The notes under the pieces are model-generated. The model searched no databases. It saw nothing but the letters and a program-made list of their open reading frames with translations, and had not been told where the DNA came from. 64,000 nucleotides of DNA from UKL13-3 sp044353855 (GTDB lineage Bacteria > Bacteroidota > Bacteroidia > UKL13-3), in assembly GCA_044353855.1 (NCBI GenBank), contig JBILBF010000003.1, positions 310,001 to 374,000 of the forward strand, written 5' to 3'. Position numbers and translations under genes: made by a program. Positions 8,451 through 15,994 of this stretch are shown here, one piece after another. Position 1 is the stretch's first letter. Every line of letters begins with the position of its first letter.

Positions 8451-9224
8451 ATGAACATATCGACTGTAAACACTGTAATTATTGAAGATGATGCCGCTTC
8501 AGTGGCATTAATTTCTGAGTTTTTAAAGAATTTCGATTTTATTCATATTATTGGAAAAGCAGGAAGTTATAAAGAGTCTGGTGAGTTATTACAATCAGTT
8601 TCGGAAGAAGTTGATTTAGTCATTTTGGATATTGATTTAGGAGGTTTGAATTCGATAGACTTAATCAAATATTTAAGGCCTGAAACTAAAATATTATTTA
8701 CTACTTCATTTACAGATTTTGCATTAAAAGCCTTTGAATATAATACAATTGATTACATTATTAAGCCTATTAGTTTTGATAGGTTAGAAAAAGCTCTTGG
8801 TCGAATTAATATCATTGACAAAAGTGCCCACAATTCGGAAAAAACAAATCCGGAGAAATTAAATGGTCGATTTTCAATTGACAATATGGTATTAATGAAC
8901 ATCAATAATGAAATGAAATTCATTAAAATCAAAGATATTAACTTTATTGAAGCAAAAGGGAATTACACGAATGTAAGTCTTCAAGATGGTACACAATTTA
9001 TCACCTATGGTTTGATAAAAATTTGGGAAGATAAACTCCCAATAGATGACTTTTTTAGGGTTCATCGTTCAACAATTGTAAATCTTCATAATGTTGAAAA
9101 AATTAACAAAGGAACATACGATACTGGAATTTTGCACCTAAAAGGATTGAAGGAACCTTTTGAAGTTAGTAGAAATTATTTCTCTATCATTAAGAACAAA
9201 TTTAAGCTCACGTCTAGCTTGTAG
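8451..9224 (+). CDS. LytTR-family response regulator
   Basis: DNA-binding response regulator of 257 residues. The receiver domain (about 5-120) has E12/D13, phospho-acceptor D60 (VILDIDLGG) and K105 in the IIKPI motif. The LytTR domain (about 150-250) has FIEAKGNYTNVSLQDG and VHRSTIVNLHNVEKIN. It resembles the frameshifted regulator at 6707 over its whole length, so the two look like local duplicates separated by the rlmI-like gene. The next gene starts 4 bases after its stop and encodes a HisKA-type protein, its likely partner. The target genes are unknown. Confidence 0.93.
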   Translation: MNISTVNTVIIEDDAASVALISEFLKNFDFIHIIGKAGSYKESGELLQSVSEEVDLVILDIDLGGLNSIDLIKYLRPETKILFTTSFTDFALKAFEYNTIDYIIKPISFDRLEKALGRINIIDKSAHNSEKTNPEKLNGRFSIDNMVLMNINNEMKFIKIKDINFIEAKGNYTNVSLQDGTQFITYGLIKIWEDKLPIDDFFRVHRSTIVNLHNVEKINKGTYDTGILHLKGLKEPFEVSRNYFSIIKNKFKLTSSL

Positions 9225-9228
9225 CATA

Positions 9229-9924
9229 ATGAATGACAAAAAACTGACATCAAGTGCAAGTGCTAATATAGAGTATAACTTATTATCACATATTTCACAT
9301 GAGGTTAGAGGACCGTTTAATGGACTTATTGGTTTTAGTGATTTATTAAATACTCATTATGAAACCCTTTCTGATGATACTCAAAAAGAATATATCCATA
9401 TTTTAAATCAACTAGCTGCAAAATCATTTTTGCAAGTACAAACCCTAATCATTTGGTTAAAACTTATAAGTAACAATGTATCATTAAATTTTAATACTGT
9501 TGATTTATATGATACTATCAAAAACTCAATTATTGGATTGGGTAATGATATTGAATCTAGAAAAATTAACTTTATTTATCCTATAAAAAATGCAGAAATT
9601 GAGGCTGATAATCAATTATTACTTGTTTCATTGTCAAATATTTTGTCAATATGCATAAGAACGTTAGCAGAACAACATGAAATTACATTAACACATCATG
9701 TTACAAGAACTGATCATTGTATAATGATTAGTTGGTTAACTTCTATAGAGTTAGTTGCACCTATTTTACCTTTTCTCAACAATCAAAATCAATATGATGA
9801 ACACACCTTTAGATTTTGGATAGCTAGTCAAATCCTGCAAAAACAGAGCGGTAAATTAACTTTAACCATTGATAGCAATTGTGTTACAGTTGAAATGTAT
9901 ATCCCAACAAAATCGCTAAAATAA
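9229..9924 (+). CDS. Small HisKA-domain protein with degenerate ATPase region
   Basis: A 231-residue soluble protein. Near its N-terminus it has a histidine-kinase dimerisation and phospho-acceptor motif (SHEVRGPFNGLIGFSDLL, H24). Where a HATPase domain should follow, I find only a weak N-box-like stretch and no recognisable DxGxG or GxG boxes. It has no transmembrane or sensor domain. I chose the ATG at 9229, just after the preceding stop at 9222-9224, rather than the upstream in-frame Met inside the regulator gene. It probably exchanges phosphate with, or acts as a phosphatase on, the LytTR regulator, but catalytic activity is doubtful. Confidence 0.75.
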   Translation: MNDKKLTSSASANIEYNLLSHISHEVRGPFNGLIGFSDLLNTHYETLSDDTQKEYIHILNQLAAKSFLQVQTLIIWLKLISNNVSLNFNTVDLYDTIKNSIIGLGNDIESRKINFIYPIKNAEIEADNQLLLVSLSNILSICIRTLAEQHEITLTHHVTRTDHCIMISWLTSIELVAPILPFLNNQNQYDEHTFRFWIASQILQKQSGKLTLTIDSNCVTVEMYIPTKSLK

Positions 9925-9950
9925 CAAGTTTTAAGGCAAATTATTCTGCT

Positions 9951-9979
9951 TTGAAACCTTTAGAATCCTACTATTTTTG
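9951..9979 (+). promoter_or_regulatory. pdhB promoter (TTG-N18-TATTTTTG)
   Basis: TTG at 9951-9953 is followed after 18 bases by TATTTTTG at 9972-9979, 23 bases before the pdhB ATG. Both elements fit the Bacteroidota sigma consensus. Confidence 0.65.
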
Positions 9980-10002
9980 CACCACTATATATAAGCAAAC
10001 AA

Positions 10003-10980
10003 ATGAAAGTAATTCAGTTTAGAGAAGCCCTTAGAGAAGCCATGAATGAAGAAATGCGAAAAGATGAAAAGATCTTTTTGATGGGGGAAGAAGTTGCGGA
10101 ATACAATGGCGCTTATAAAGTAAGCCAAGGAATGCTGGAAGAATTTGGCGAAAAGAGAATAATAGACACTCCAATTGCAGAACTAGGATTTGCTGGAATT
10201 GCTGTAGGAGCTGCAATGAATGGCTTGAGACCAATTGTAGAATTCATGACATTCAATTTTTCACTGGTTGCTATTGATCAAATTATAAATGCTGCTGCTA
10301 AAATTTACCAAATGAGTGGAGGGCAGTTTAATATTCCAATTGTTTTTAGAGGACCAACAGGTTCTGCAGGTCAATTAGGAGCTCAGCATTCACAAGCATT
10401 TGAAAACTGGTTTGCTAATTGCCCAGGTTTAAAAGTTGTTGTTCCCTCTAATCCTGCTGATGCAAAAGGATTATTAAAAGCAGCCATTAGAGATAATGAC
10501 CCTGTCATTTTTATGGAAAGTGAGCAGATGTATGGTGACAAAGGAGAGGTTCCAGAAGAAGAGTATATTATTCCTATAGGTAAAGCTGCAATTAAAAGAG
10601 AAGGAACTGATGTTACAATCGTATCGTTTGGAAAAATAATGAAAGTAGCCTTAGCTACAGCTGAAGAATTATCCAAAGAAAATATTTCATGCGAGGTTAT
10701 TGATTTAATGACTGTTAGACCTATCGATTACGATACAATAATTGAGTCTGTAAAGAAAACAAATAGACTTGTTATTGTAGAAGAAGCTTGGCCTTTGGCA
10801 TCCATCTCAACCGAAATTACATACATGGTTCAAAAAAGAGCTTTTGATTTTTTAGATGCTCCCATACAAAGAATCTGTACTACAGATACCCCATTAGGAT
10901 ATGCACCAACTTTTGTTCAAGAATTTTTACCTAATGTAGCAAGAACTTCGGCTGCTATCAAAGCAGTTATGTACCGCTAA
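10003..10980 (+). CDS. pdhB: Pyruvate dehydrogenase E1 component, beta subunit
   Basis: Forms the alpha2-beta2 E1 enzyme with PdhA and decarboxylates pyruvate using thiamine diphosphate. The 325 residues start MKVIQFREALREAMNEEM. They contain the transketolase pyrimidine-binding domain (FMTFNFSLVAIDQIINAAAK, FRGPTGSAGQLGAQHSQ) and the transketolase C-terminal domain (about 200-320). The E1 alpha and E2 genes are not adjacent, although an lpdA candidate lies at 51393. Specificity for pyruvate rather than branched 2-oxoacids is inferred from overall resemblance. It has its own promoter and terminator. Confidence 0.92.
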   Translation: MKVIQFREALREAMNEEMRKDEKIFLMGEEVAEYNGAYKVSQGMLEEFGEKRIIDTPIAELGFAGIAVGAAMNGLRPIVEFMTFNFSLVAIDQIINAAAKIYQMSGGQFNIPIVFRGPTGSAGQLGAQHSQAFENWFANCPGLKVVVPSNPADAKGLLKAAIRDNDPVIFMESEQMYGDKGEVPEEEYIIPIGKAAIKREGTDVTIVSFGKIMKVALATAEELSKENISCEVIDLMTVRPIDYDTIIESVKKTNRLVIVEEAWPLASISTEITYMVQKRAFDFLDAPIQRICTTDTPLGYAPTFVQEFLPNVARTSAAIKAVMYR

Positions 10981-10998
10981 TCGAATGTTCATCCCTTT

Positions 10999-11031
10999 AA
11001 AAGCCCTTTGAATAAATATCAAAGGGCTTTT
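10999..11031. terminator. Bidirectional terminator after pdhB
   Basis: A 12-bp perfect stem with AAAAGCCCTTTG at 10999-11010 and its complement at 11020-11031. An A tract on one side and a T tract on the other let it serve pdhB and the convergent lipoprotein gene. Confidence 0.88.
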
Positions 11032-11034
11032 GAG

Positions 11035-11511
11035 TTACTGAATAAGCAATTTTCGTATTCTTTTTAAAGGGCCACTGCAATAATTTTCGTGGCAACTGAT
11101 ACATTTTTGAATAACCAAATTATGGTATTTAACTTGTTCTTTAGGATGTTTAAACAAAGCAATATAGGCTTCTTGAAATAACCTTGCATTTTCATAAAAC
11201 TGAGGTTCTAATACATTAGGATCTGTTGGTTCAACCAGATAAAACTTAATAAAAGGATATCGAGTTGAATCTAATTGTTCACCTCTAATTATTTGTTGTT
11301 TCATGCTGTCAGCATTTGCAGCAAGCTGACGCATCATCAATGCCATTGGTTTAGGATTATTGGGGTCTTTAATCGTTTCCGTTTCACATTCAGCATCAAC
11401 GCTGTCAATTGTTGAATCTGGATTTACGGGTATCGTTTTCTTGTTTTCTGAACAAGCATACAGCAAACAACTTAGACTTAATGAAACCAATATAATTGTT
11501 GATATTTTCAT
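11035..11511 (-). CDS. Lipoprotein with a c-type heme motif (CxxCH)
   Basis: A 158-residue protein with a lipoprotein signal peptide; the lipobox LLYAC puts the lipidated cysteine at C20. It should therefore be anchored in the envelope. Near the C-terminus it carries CISCHENYC (C137, C140, H141), a single c-type heme-binding motif, followed by a basic stretch. The region between is polar and predicted helical. I do not recognise a named family. The heme motif in an exported protein suggests a small membrane-attached monoheme cytochrome. It lies downstream of a DUF4920 lipoprotein gene, separated by a terminator hairpin. Confidence 0.75.
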   Translation of the reverse strand: MKISTIILVSLSLSCLLYACSENKKTIPVNPDSTIDSVDAECETETIKDPNNPKPMALMMRQLAANADSMKQQIIRGEQLDSTRYPFIKFYLVEPTDPNVLEPQFYENARLFQEAYIALFKHPKEQVKYHNLVIQKCISCHENYCSGPLKRIRKLLIQ

Positions 11512-11522
11512 GATTTAATATT

Positions 11523-11553
11523 AAAAAAAAATGCCACCTGATTGTGGCATTTT
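11523..11553 (-). terminator. Terminator of the DUF4920 lipoprotein gene
   Basis: A 10-bp perfect stem (11528-11537 with 11544-11553) with a 6-base loop. On the minus strand it is followed by a run of T, downstream of the gene that ends at 11571. Confidence 0.8.
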
Positions 11554-11570
11554 AAATGAGATGTTTAGTT

Positions 11571-12068
11571 TTATTTTAAAATCACTCCTGAAGCTTCAAA
11601 CACTAATTCTTTTTTGGTTTCAGTAATAGCAGCAATATCTTCTTTTGATTTGCCAGCATCTTTAGCATATTCTTGTAAATCAGCTACAGAAGTTTCTTCA
11701 ATTTTGGCAACTCCATCTACTATTGCGGTTTTACCTGATGCATCTTTAGGGACAAAAAATGCATAATCTTTAAATGTAACACGCATACTTTCACCATCAG
11801 CAGTTTTTAAATCCATCCAGCAGCCTTTTTTCTGACATACAGCATCAACTGTAGCTTCTAATTTTATATTTAACTCCGTTTTATCGCCCATTAATGTTTT
11901 CAAATCAGCAATTAAAGTAGCACTATCAGGTGATATTTTTTCGCCATAATAGGTTGTAGCTGAACTATCAGCATTTGTTGTTGATTCTGTTTTGGGTGTT
12001 GGATTTCCACAACTTGCTACAAAAGCAAGAGCGGCAATAATTGCAATTCTTTTCATTGATTTACTCAT
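11571..12068 (-). CDS. DUF4920 domain lipoprotein
   Basis: A 165-residue predicted lipoprotein; the signal ends FVASC with C20 as the lipidated residue. The mature part matches the DUF4920 pattern, with a conserved VDAVCQKKGCWMDL segment followed by MRVTFKDYAFFVPKD. Two cysteines in the CxxxxC arrangement suggest metal or redox binding, but no function is established to my knowledge. An alternative start at Met5 would give the same mature protein. It is transcribed towards the CxxCH lipoprotein gene but is separated from it by a terminator. Confidence 0.82.
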   Translation of the reverse strand: MSKSMKRIAIIAALAFVASCGNPTPKTESTTNADSSATTYYGEKISPDSATLIADLKTLMGDKTELNIKLEATVDAVCQKKGCWMDLKTADGESMRVTFKDYAFFVPKDASGKTAIVDGVAKIEETSVADLQEYAKDAGKSKEDIAAITETKKELVFEASGVILK

Positions 12069-12196
12069 TTAATTAAGATACAAGTATATTACATATTTAT
12101 GTCATTCAAAACTTAGAAAGTTCTTAAATTCTAAAAAAAGAAAACGTTCAAAATTGATGTTGGAAAAATAAAAATACTATATTCGCAGCTCACTAT

Positions 12197-12267
12197 GGTA
12201 TCGTGGCCGAGTGGTTAGGCTCAGCTCTGCAAAAGCTGCTACAGCAGTTCGAATCTGCTCGATACCT
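12197..12267 (+). tRNA. tRNA-Cys (GCA anticodon)
   Basis: A 71-base cloverleaf. The acceptor stem GGTATCG pairs with CGATACC, with discriminator T. The anticodon stem CAGCT/AGCTG encloses loop CTGCAAA with anticodon GCA, and the T arm contains TTCGAAT. The CCA end is not encoded. A strong terminator follows 2 bases later. Confidence 0.97.
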
Positions 12268-12268
12268 C

Positions 12269-12296
12269 AAAAAGCTCCAATTGGAGCTTTTTTTTT
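12269..12296. terminator. Terminator of tRNA-Cys, shared with yqgE
   Basis: AAAAAGCTCCAA pairs with TTGGAGCTTTTT as one uninterrupted palindrome, followed by a T tract. It overlaps the stop codon of the convergent yqgE gene. Confidence 0.85.
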
Positions 12297-12879
12297 AATT
12301 CCAGCTTCTATCTTCAGGTGCCGATGCCATATAAGCATAATTTGTTTCTAGGTTTTTAACAAAATTGCTCCAATAATTATTCAAATCATCGTCAAACACA
12401 TTATTAGCTGATGCCTTTCCTACCCACCATGCTTTATTTGTTATTTCTTCCTCTAATTGATTTGGCCCCCAACCTGAGTATCCTGAAAAAAATCTAAATT
12501 CATGTTGAGAGACCATTTTACGATCTATTAAGTCATCAATCATTTCAATATTACCTCCCCAAAAAATATCTTCAACAATACGTTTTGAACCAGGAAGTAA
12601 CGCTCGTACTCTATGAATAAAATGTAATGTATTAGGCTCCATGGGTCCTCCTAAAAACAAGGGAAAGTTATGCTTCATCATTCCTGGAATAACATCATTT
12701 GTTGACAGATCAATTAATCGATTAAGGACAAATCCTATTGTGCTTTCATGAGTATGTTCGGTCATAAGAACTACTGTACGCCTGAAATTATAATCATCTA
12801 AAAAAGGTTCACTTATCAGAACACTTCCAGAGGTTAAAGCATCAAAATGGGGTTCGATATGTTGGATAGAAAATTTCAT
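12295..12879 (-). CDS. YqgE/AlgH family protein
   Basis: A 194-residue cytoplasmic protein of the widespread UPF0301 (YqgE/AlgH) family. Family hallmarks are an opening with SGSVLISEPFLDDYNFRRTVVLMTEH, then GFVLNRL, LFLGGPMEPNTLHFIH and FFSGYSGWGPNQLEEEI. Length agrees with the family's 180-195 residues. The biochemical role is not established; the link with alginate regulation applies only to some Pseudomonas. It stands between tRNA-Cys and divergent pdxH, probably as a single-gene unit. Confidence 0.93.
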   Translation of the reverse strand: MKFSIQHIEPHFDALTSGSVLISEPFLDDYNFRRTVVLMTEHTHESTIGFVLNRLIDLSTNDVIPGMMKHNFPLFLGGPMEPNTLHFIHRVRALLPGSKRIVEDIFWGGNIEMIDDLIDRKMVSQHEFRFFSGYSGWGPNQLEEEITNKAWWVGKASANNVFDDDLNNYWSNFVKNLETNYAYMASAPEDRSWN

Positions 12880-12976
12880 CTGTTACAAATTAATATGTTT
12901 TAGATATGCTAACATAAACAAGCCAACCCTTTTATTTTATAACTTTTTTTAGAACCAAAATATTGCTTATATGTAT

Positions 12977-12984
12977 TATTTTTG
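12977..12984 (+). promoter_or_regulatory. Putative pdxH -7 box
   Basis: TATTTTTG matches TAnnTTTG, 17 bases upstream of the chosen pdxH ATG at 13002. It lies inside the longer in-frame extension from 12963, which supports the shorter start. Confidence 0.45.
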
Positions 12985-13001
12985 ACGAATATAAAAACAA
13001 T

Positions 13002-13655
13002 ATGAGTGGTCTAGACCAAGAACAGCTAGCTAATTTACGAGTTGATTATTCATTAAAGTCATTTGATGAAATAGATTTAAACAAAAATCCCTTTTATCAA
13101 TTTTCAAATTGGTTTAAAGAAGCTATTGAAGCAAAAGTAAACGAACCAAATGCCATGACTTTAGCTACAGTTAAAGAAAATGGAACACCTTCAGCACGTA
13201 TCGTATTATTAAAAGGATTTGACGAAAACGGATTTGTATTTTACACTAATTACAACAGCAACAAAGGAACTGAGCTTACTAAAAATCCAAATGTAGCAAT
13301 CGTTTTTTGTTGGCTAGAGTTACAACGACAAGTAAGAATTGAAGGCAGAGTGGAGATGGTCAGCAAGGCTGAATCAGATGATTATTTTCAAAGCCGCCCG
13401 CTAAAAAGCCAAATTGGGGCTCATGCCTCGAATCAAAGTACCATACTAAAAAGCAGATTAGACCTTGAAAATCAGTTTACCTATTTTGAAGAATTGTTTT
13501 CCAAAAAGCCTATAATAAGACCAGAGCACTGGGGTGGATTTAGAGTAGAACCTCATCTTATTGAATTTTGGCAAGGGCGACAAAGTAGACTACATGATAG
13601 ATTTGTATATACCAAAGTTGTAGATACTTGGGAAAGATGTAGGTTAGCTCCGTAA
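13002..13655 (+). CDS. pdxH: Pyridoxamine 5'-phosphate oxidase
   Basis: FMN enzyme that oxidises pyridoxine or pyridoxamine phosphate to pyridoxal phosphate, the last step of vitamin B6 synthesis and salvage. From the ATG at 13002 it has 217 residues, beginning MSGLDQEQLANLR. The split-barrel fold motifs include AMTLATVKENGTPSARIVLLKG, FYTNYNSNKG and FCWLELQRQVRIEG. The C-terminal signature includes RLHDRFVY and ends WERCRLAP, as expected for PdxH. The upstream Met at 12963 would add 13 residues not seen in the family and overlaps a promoter box. Confidence 0.95.
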   Translation: MSGLDQEQLANLRVDYSLKSFDEIDLNKNPFYQFSNWFKEAIEAKVNEPNAMTLATVKENGTPSARIVLLKGFDENGFVFYTNYNSNKGTELTKNPNVAIVFCWLELQRQVRIEGRVEMVSKAESDDYFQSRPLKSQIGAHASNQSTILKSRLDLENQFTYFEELFSKKPIIRPEHWGGFRVEPHLIEFWQGRQSRLHDRFVYTKVVDTWERCRLAP

Positions 13656-13769
13656 CATAAATATAACGCCATTCACAATCTTTTTATGTTGTATTAAGAA
13701 ATTATTTTCATTTTTTTAATTAGATTTTAATGTCAAACAATGAATTGTATATTCGTACAATAAATAAAT

Positions 13770-13788
13770 GTAACGTTACGTTATAACG
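13770..13788. promoter_or_regulatory. Two overlapping 10-bp palindromes, candidate operator
   Basis: GTAACGTTAC (13770-13779) and CGTTATAACG (13779-13788) are each perfect palindromes and share one base. They lie 6 bases before the ATG of the sugar-phosphate transferase gene. A repressor site is possible, but no regulator is known from the sequence. Confidence 0.4.
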
Positions 13789-13794
13789 CTGCCT

Positions 13795-14922
13795 ATGCAA
13801 AATATCATATTGAGTTTTCTTACTTCACTTATTGTTGTAATCTTTGCAATTCCTTCAATTATTACTGTTGCAAAGCAGAAAGGCCTTTATGATAAACCCG
13901 ATCACAGAAAGTTACATACAAATAAAATTTCACGCTTAGGGGGTCTTGGAATAATAGTAGCTTTTTCTTTATCTGTAAGTATTTGGGGTCTCCCTGTAGA
14001 AACAGTAACTAGATTGCAATATCTTCAAGCAGCATTAATTATACTTTTTTTCTCTGGCTTAAAAGATGATGTTATAGCATTATCAGCTTATAAAAAACTT
14101 GCAAGTCAATTATTGGCAACTACACTAGTTGTTATTGGTGAAAACATAAGAATAACAAGTTTTTATGGATTATTTTCGATTAATGAAATACCTGTTTTAG
14201 TAAGTTATACTCTAAGTATTTTTACCATAGTAGTTATTACAAATTCTTTTAACTTAATTGATGGAATTGATGGATTAGCAGGAGGACTTGGTTTTATAGC
14301 ATCAGTTACATTTGGGTTGTGGTTTAATTTTATTGATCAAGTAGGTTGGTCCATCATTGCTTTTGCATTAGCGGGATCATTATTAGGATTTTTAGTTTTC
14401 AATTTTAATCCTGCTAAAATATTTATGGGTGATTCCGGTTCCCTTTCAACTGGATTTATTCTTGCAATTATGGCCATAAAATTTATTGAAGTAAATAATC
14501 CAGCCGTACAAAATTTTTATAGAATATCAACAGCACCAATCATCGCAATAGCAATACTCATTATACCATTATATGATACCATTAGAGTATTTACAATACG
14601 AACGTTAAAAGGCAAATCGCCTTTTGCAGCAGACAGAAATCACTTACACCACTTAATGTTGAATACTGGTTTAGGTCATAAAGAAGTTGCTTTACTTCTT
14701 TATATTGTAAATATTGTTTTTGTACTCGTTGCATTTTTAATGAAAGACAGTAATATACTATCAATGCTACTTATAATTGTAGGTTTAGCTGCAATACTTT
14801 CTCAAATACCCGTTTATATAAATAACCATCGAATTGCTGATTTTGAGGCGGAAAATGGTTCTTTGATACCAAAAGATTTGAAAGCACCACTTTCACCAAA
14901 AGTTACAGATAAGATTTCCTAA
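13795..14922 (+). CDS. WecA/TagO-type undecaprenyl-phosphate sugar-1-phosphate transferase
   Basis: Integral membrane enzyme of the MraY/WecA glycosyltransferase family. It transfers a UDP-HexNAc sugar phosphate to undecaprenyl phosphate, starting O-antigen, capsule or other cell-surface glycan synthesis. The 375 residues have about ten hydrophobic segments. The signature motifs are present: PDHRKLHTNKISRLGGLG near the N-terminus, NLIDGIDGLAGG, FNFNPAKIFMGDSGS and DRNHLHHLMLNTGLGH. The WecA-type pattern (HLHH) is present, which argues against MraY. The exact sugar cannot be deduced. Its stop codon overlaps that of the convergent rdgB gene. Confidence 0.9.
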   Translation: MQNIILSFLTSLIVVIFAIPSIITVAKQKGLYDKPDHRKLHTNKISRLGGLGIIVAFSLSVSIWGLPVETVTRLQYLQAALIILFFSGLKDDVIALSAYKKLASQLLATTLVVIGENIRITSFYGLFSINEIPVLVSYTLSIFTIVVITNSFNLIDGIDGLAGGLGFIASVTFGLWFNFIDQVGWSIIAFALAGSLLGFLVFNFNPAKIFMGDSGSLSTGFILAIMAIKFIEVNNPAVQNFYRISTAPIIAIAILIIPLYDTIRVFTIRTLKGKSPFAADRNHLHHLMLNTGLGHKEVALLLYIVNIVFVLVAFLMKDSNILSMLLIIVGLAAILSQIPVYINNHRIADFEAENGSLIPKDLKAPLSPKVTDKIS

Positions 14923-15509
14923 GTTTTAGCTGATAAAAAAGCGATTAATTGTGTTATTGCTATACCCCTATGGCTGATGTTTGATTTTGTTGTAATATCT
15001 AATTGTGCTAGTGTTTGATTTAAACCTAATGGCATAAAAATAGCATCATAACCAAACCCTTTAGTTCCTATCCTTTCAGTTGTAATATTGCCATTTAATA
15101 CTCCTTCAAAAAAATACTCACTCCCATCCATTATTAATGATATTACAGTTCTAAACCGTGCTTTTCTATTGTAAACACCTTTTAAATTTGAGAGTAATAA
15201 ATCAATATTTTGGCTATCATTTTTTTGAGAACCTGCATAACGAGCACTATAAACACCAGGTGATTGATTTAGTGCTTCTACCTCTAATCCTGTGTCATCG
15301 GCAAAACAGTTAAAACCATACGTTTGATAAACAAACTTACTTTTAATAGTTGCATTTGCTTCAATTGTTAAACCTGTTTCCTCTATATCATTCAGGCATC
15401 CTATGTCTTCTAACGTTAACAAGTTTAGTTTATCACCAACAGCTGTTTGAATTTCGCGTACTTTATTGGCATTATGAGTTGCAAAAACGAGTTCTTTAGA
15501 CTTACTCAT
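14919..15509 (-). CDS. rdgB: Non-canonical purine NTP pyrophosphatase (XTP/dITP diphosphatase)
   Basis: Ham1/RdgB family enzyme that hydrolyses dITP, XTP and ITP to keep deaminated purines out of nucleic acids. Diagnostic motifs are FATHNANKVREI at the N-terminus, ETGLTIEANATIKSKF, CFADDTGLEVEALNQSPGVYSARYAG, GTKGFGYDAIFMP and the C-terminal SHRGIA. The 196 residues are normal. Its stop TAG and the TAA of the convergent transferase gene share the four bases CTAA at 14919-14922. An unknown gene lies 3 bases upstream and is probably co-transcribed. Confidence 0.96.
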   Translation of the reverse strand: MSKSKELVFATHNANKVREIQTAVGDKLNLLTLEDIGCLNDIEETGLTIEANATIKSKFVYQTYGFNCFADDTGLEVEALNQSPGVYSARYAGSQKNDSQNIDLLLSNLKGVYNRKARFRTVISLIMDGSEYFFEGVLNGNITTERIGTKGFGYDAIFMPLGLNQTLAQLDITTKSNISHRGIAITQLIAFLSAKT

Positions 15510-15512
15510 ATA

Positions 15513-15974
15513 TTACATAAATGATTGAATGCATTTCCATAAACTAGTTTTAAGTGAAACATTATGATGATATAAAGAAACGTCATCAACAGCTAAAACC
15601 GAAACATTTTCAATATCATGTATTGCGTACGTTTTAGCAATCGAACTCCATGAACCTGTACCCCATAGAATAACCTTTTTAGCATTCATGACATTTATCA
15701 TCTCAGATAGGCTAAATGTTTCATTTTGACTAAGCACAACCAATGCAACATCTTGAAGTTTGATTTTCATAGCATTATGAATTAGCTTATGAATCATTTC
15801 AATATCAATGGGCTGTAAAACATCAGAAAACACAAATATGATTCCTTTATCATTCCCTCCTTCAAAGTTGATTTTAAAAGGAATTTCGTTTTCTTTGAAA
15901 AGAGTAGGTTGCACCTCATTGATGAAATAAAACTCATCAAAAAGTTCAACAATATCTTCAATATCTTTAATCAT
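15513..15974 (-). CDS. Hypothetical protein upstream of rdgB
   Basis: A 153-residue soluble protein that I do not recognise. It starts MIKDIEDIVELFDEFYFINE. It has alternating hydrophobic strands and helices (KGIIFVFSDVLQP, DVALVVLSQNE, AKKVILWGTGSW, VSVLAVDD), which suggests a small alpha/beta Rossmann-like fold. There is no signal peptide or transmembrane segment and no catalytic motif I can name. It ends 3 bases before rdgB, so the two genes are probably one operon. Its ATG lies 20 bases from the divergent ilvE start. Confidence 0.75.
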   Translation of the reverse strand: MIKDIEDIVELFDEFYFINEVQPTLFKENEIPFKINFEGGNDKGIIFVFSDVLQPIDIEMIHKLIHNAMKIKLQDVALVVLSQNETFSLSEMINVMNAKKVILWGTGSWSSIAKTYAIHDIENVSVLAVDDVSLYHHNVSLKTSLWKCIQSFM

Positions 15975-15994
15975 TTTTTAGGGTTTAATATTAC

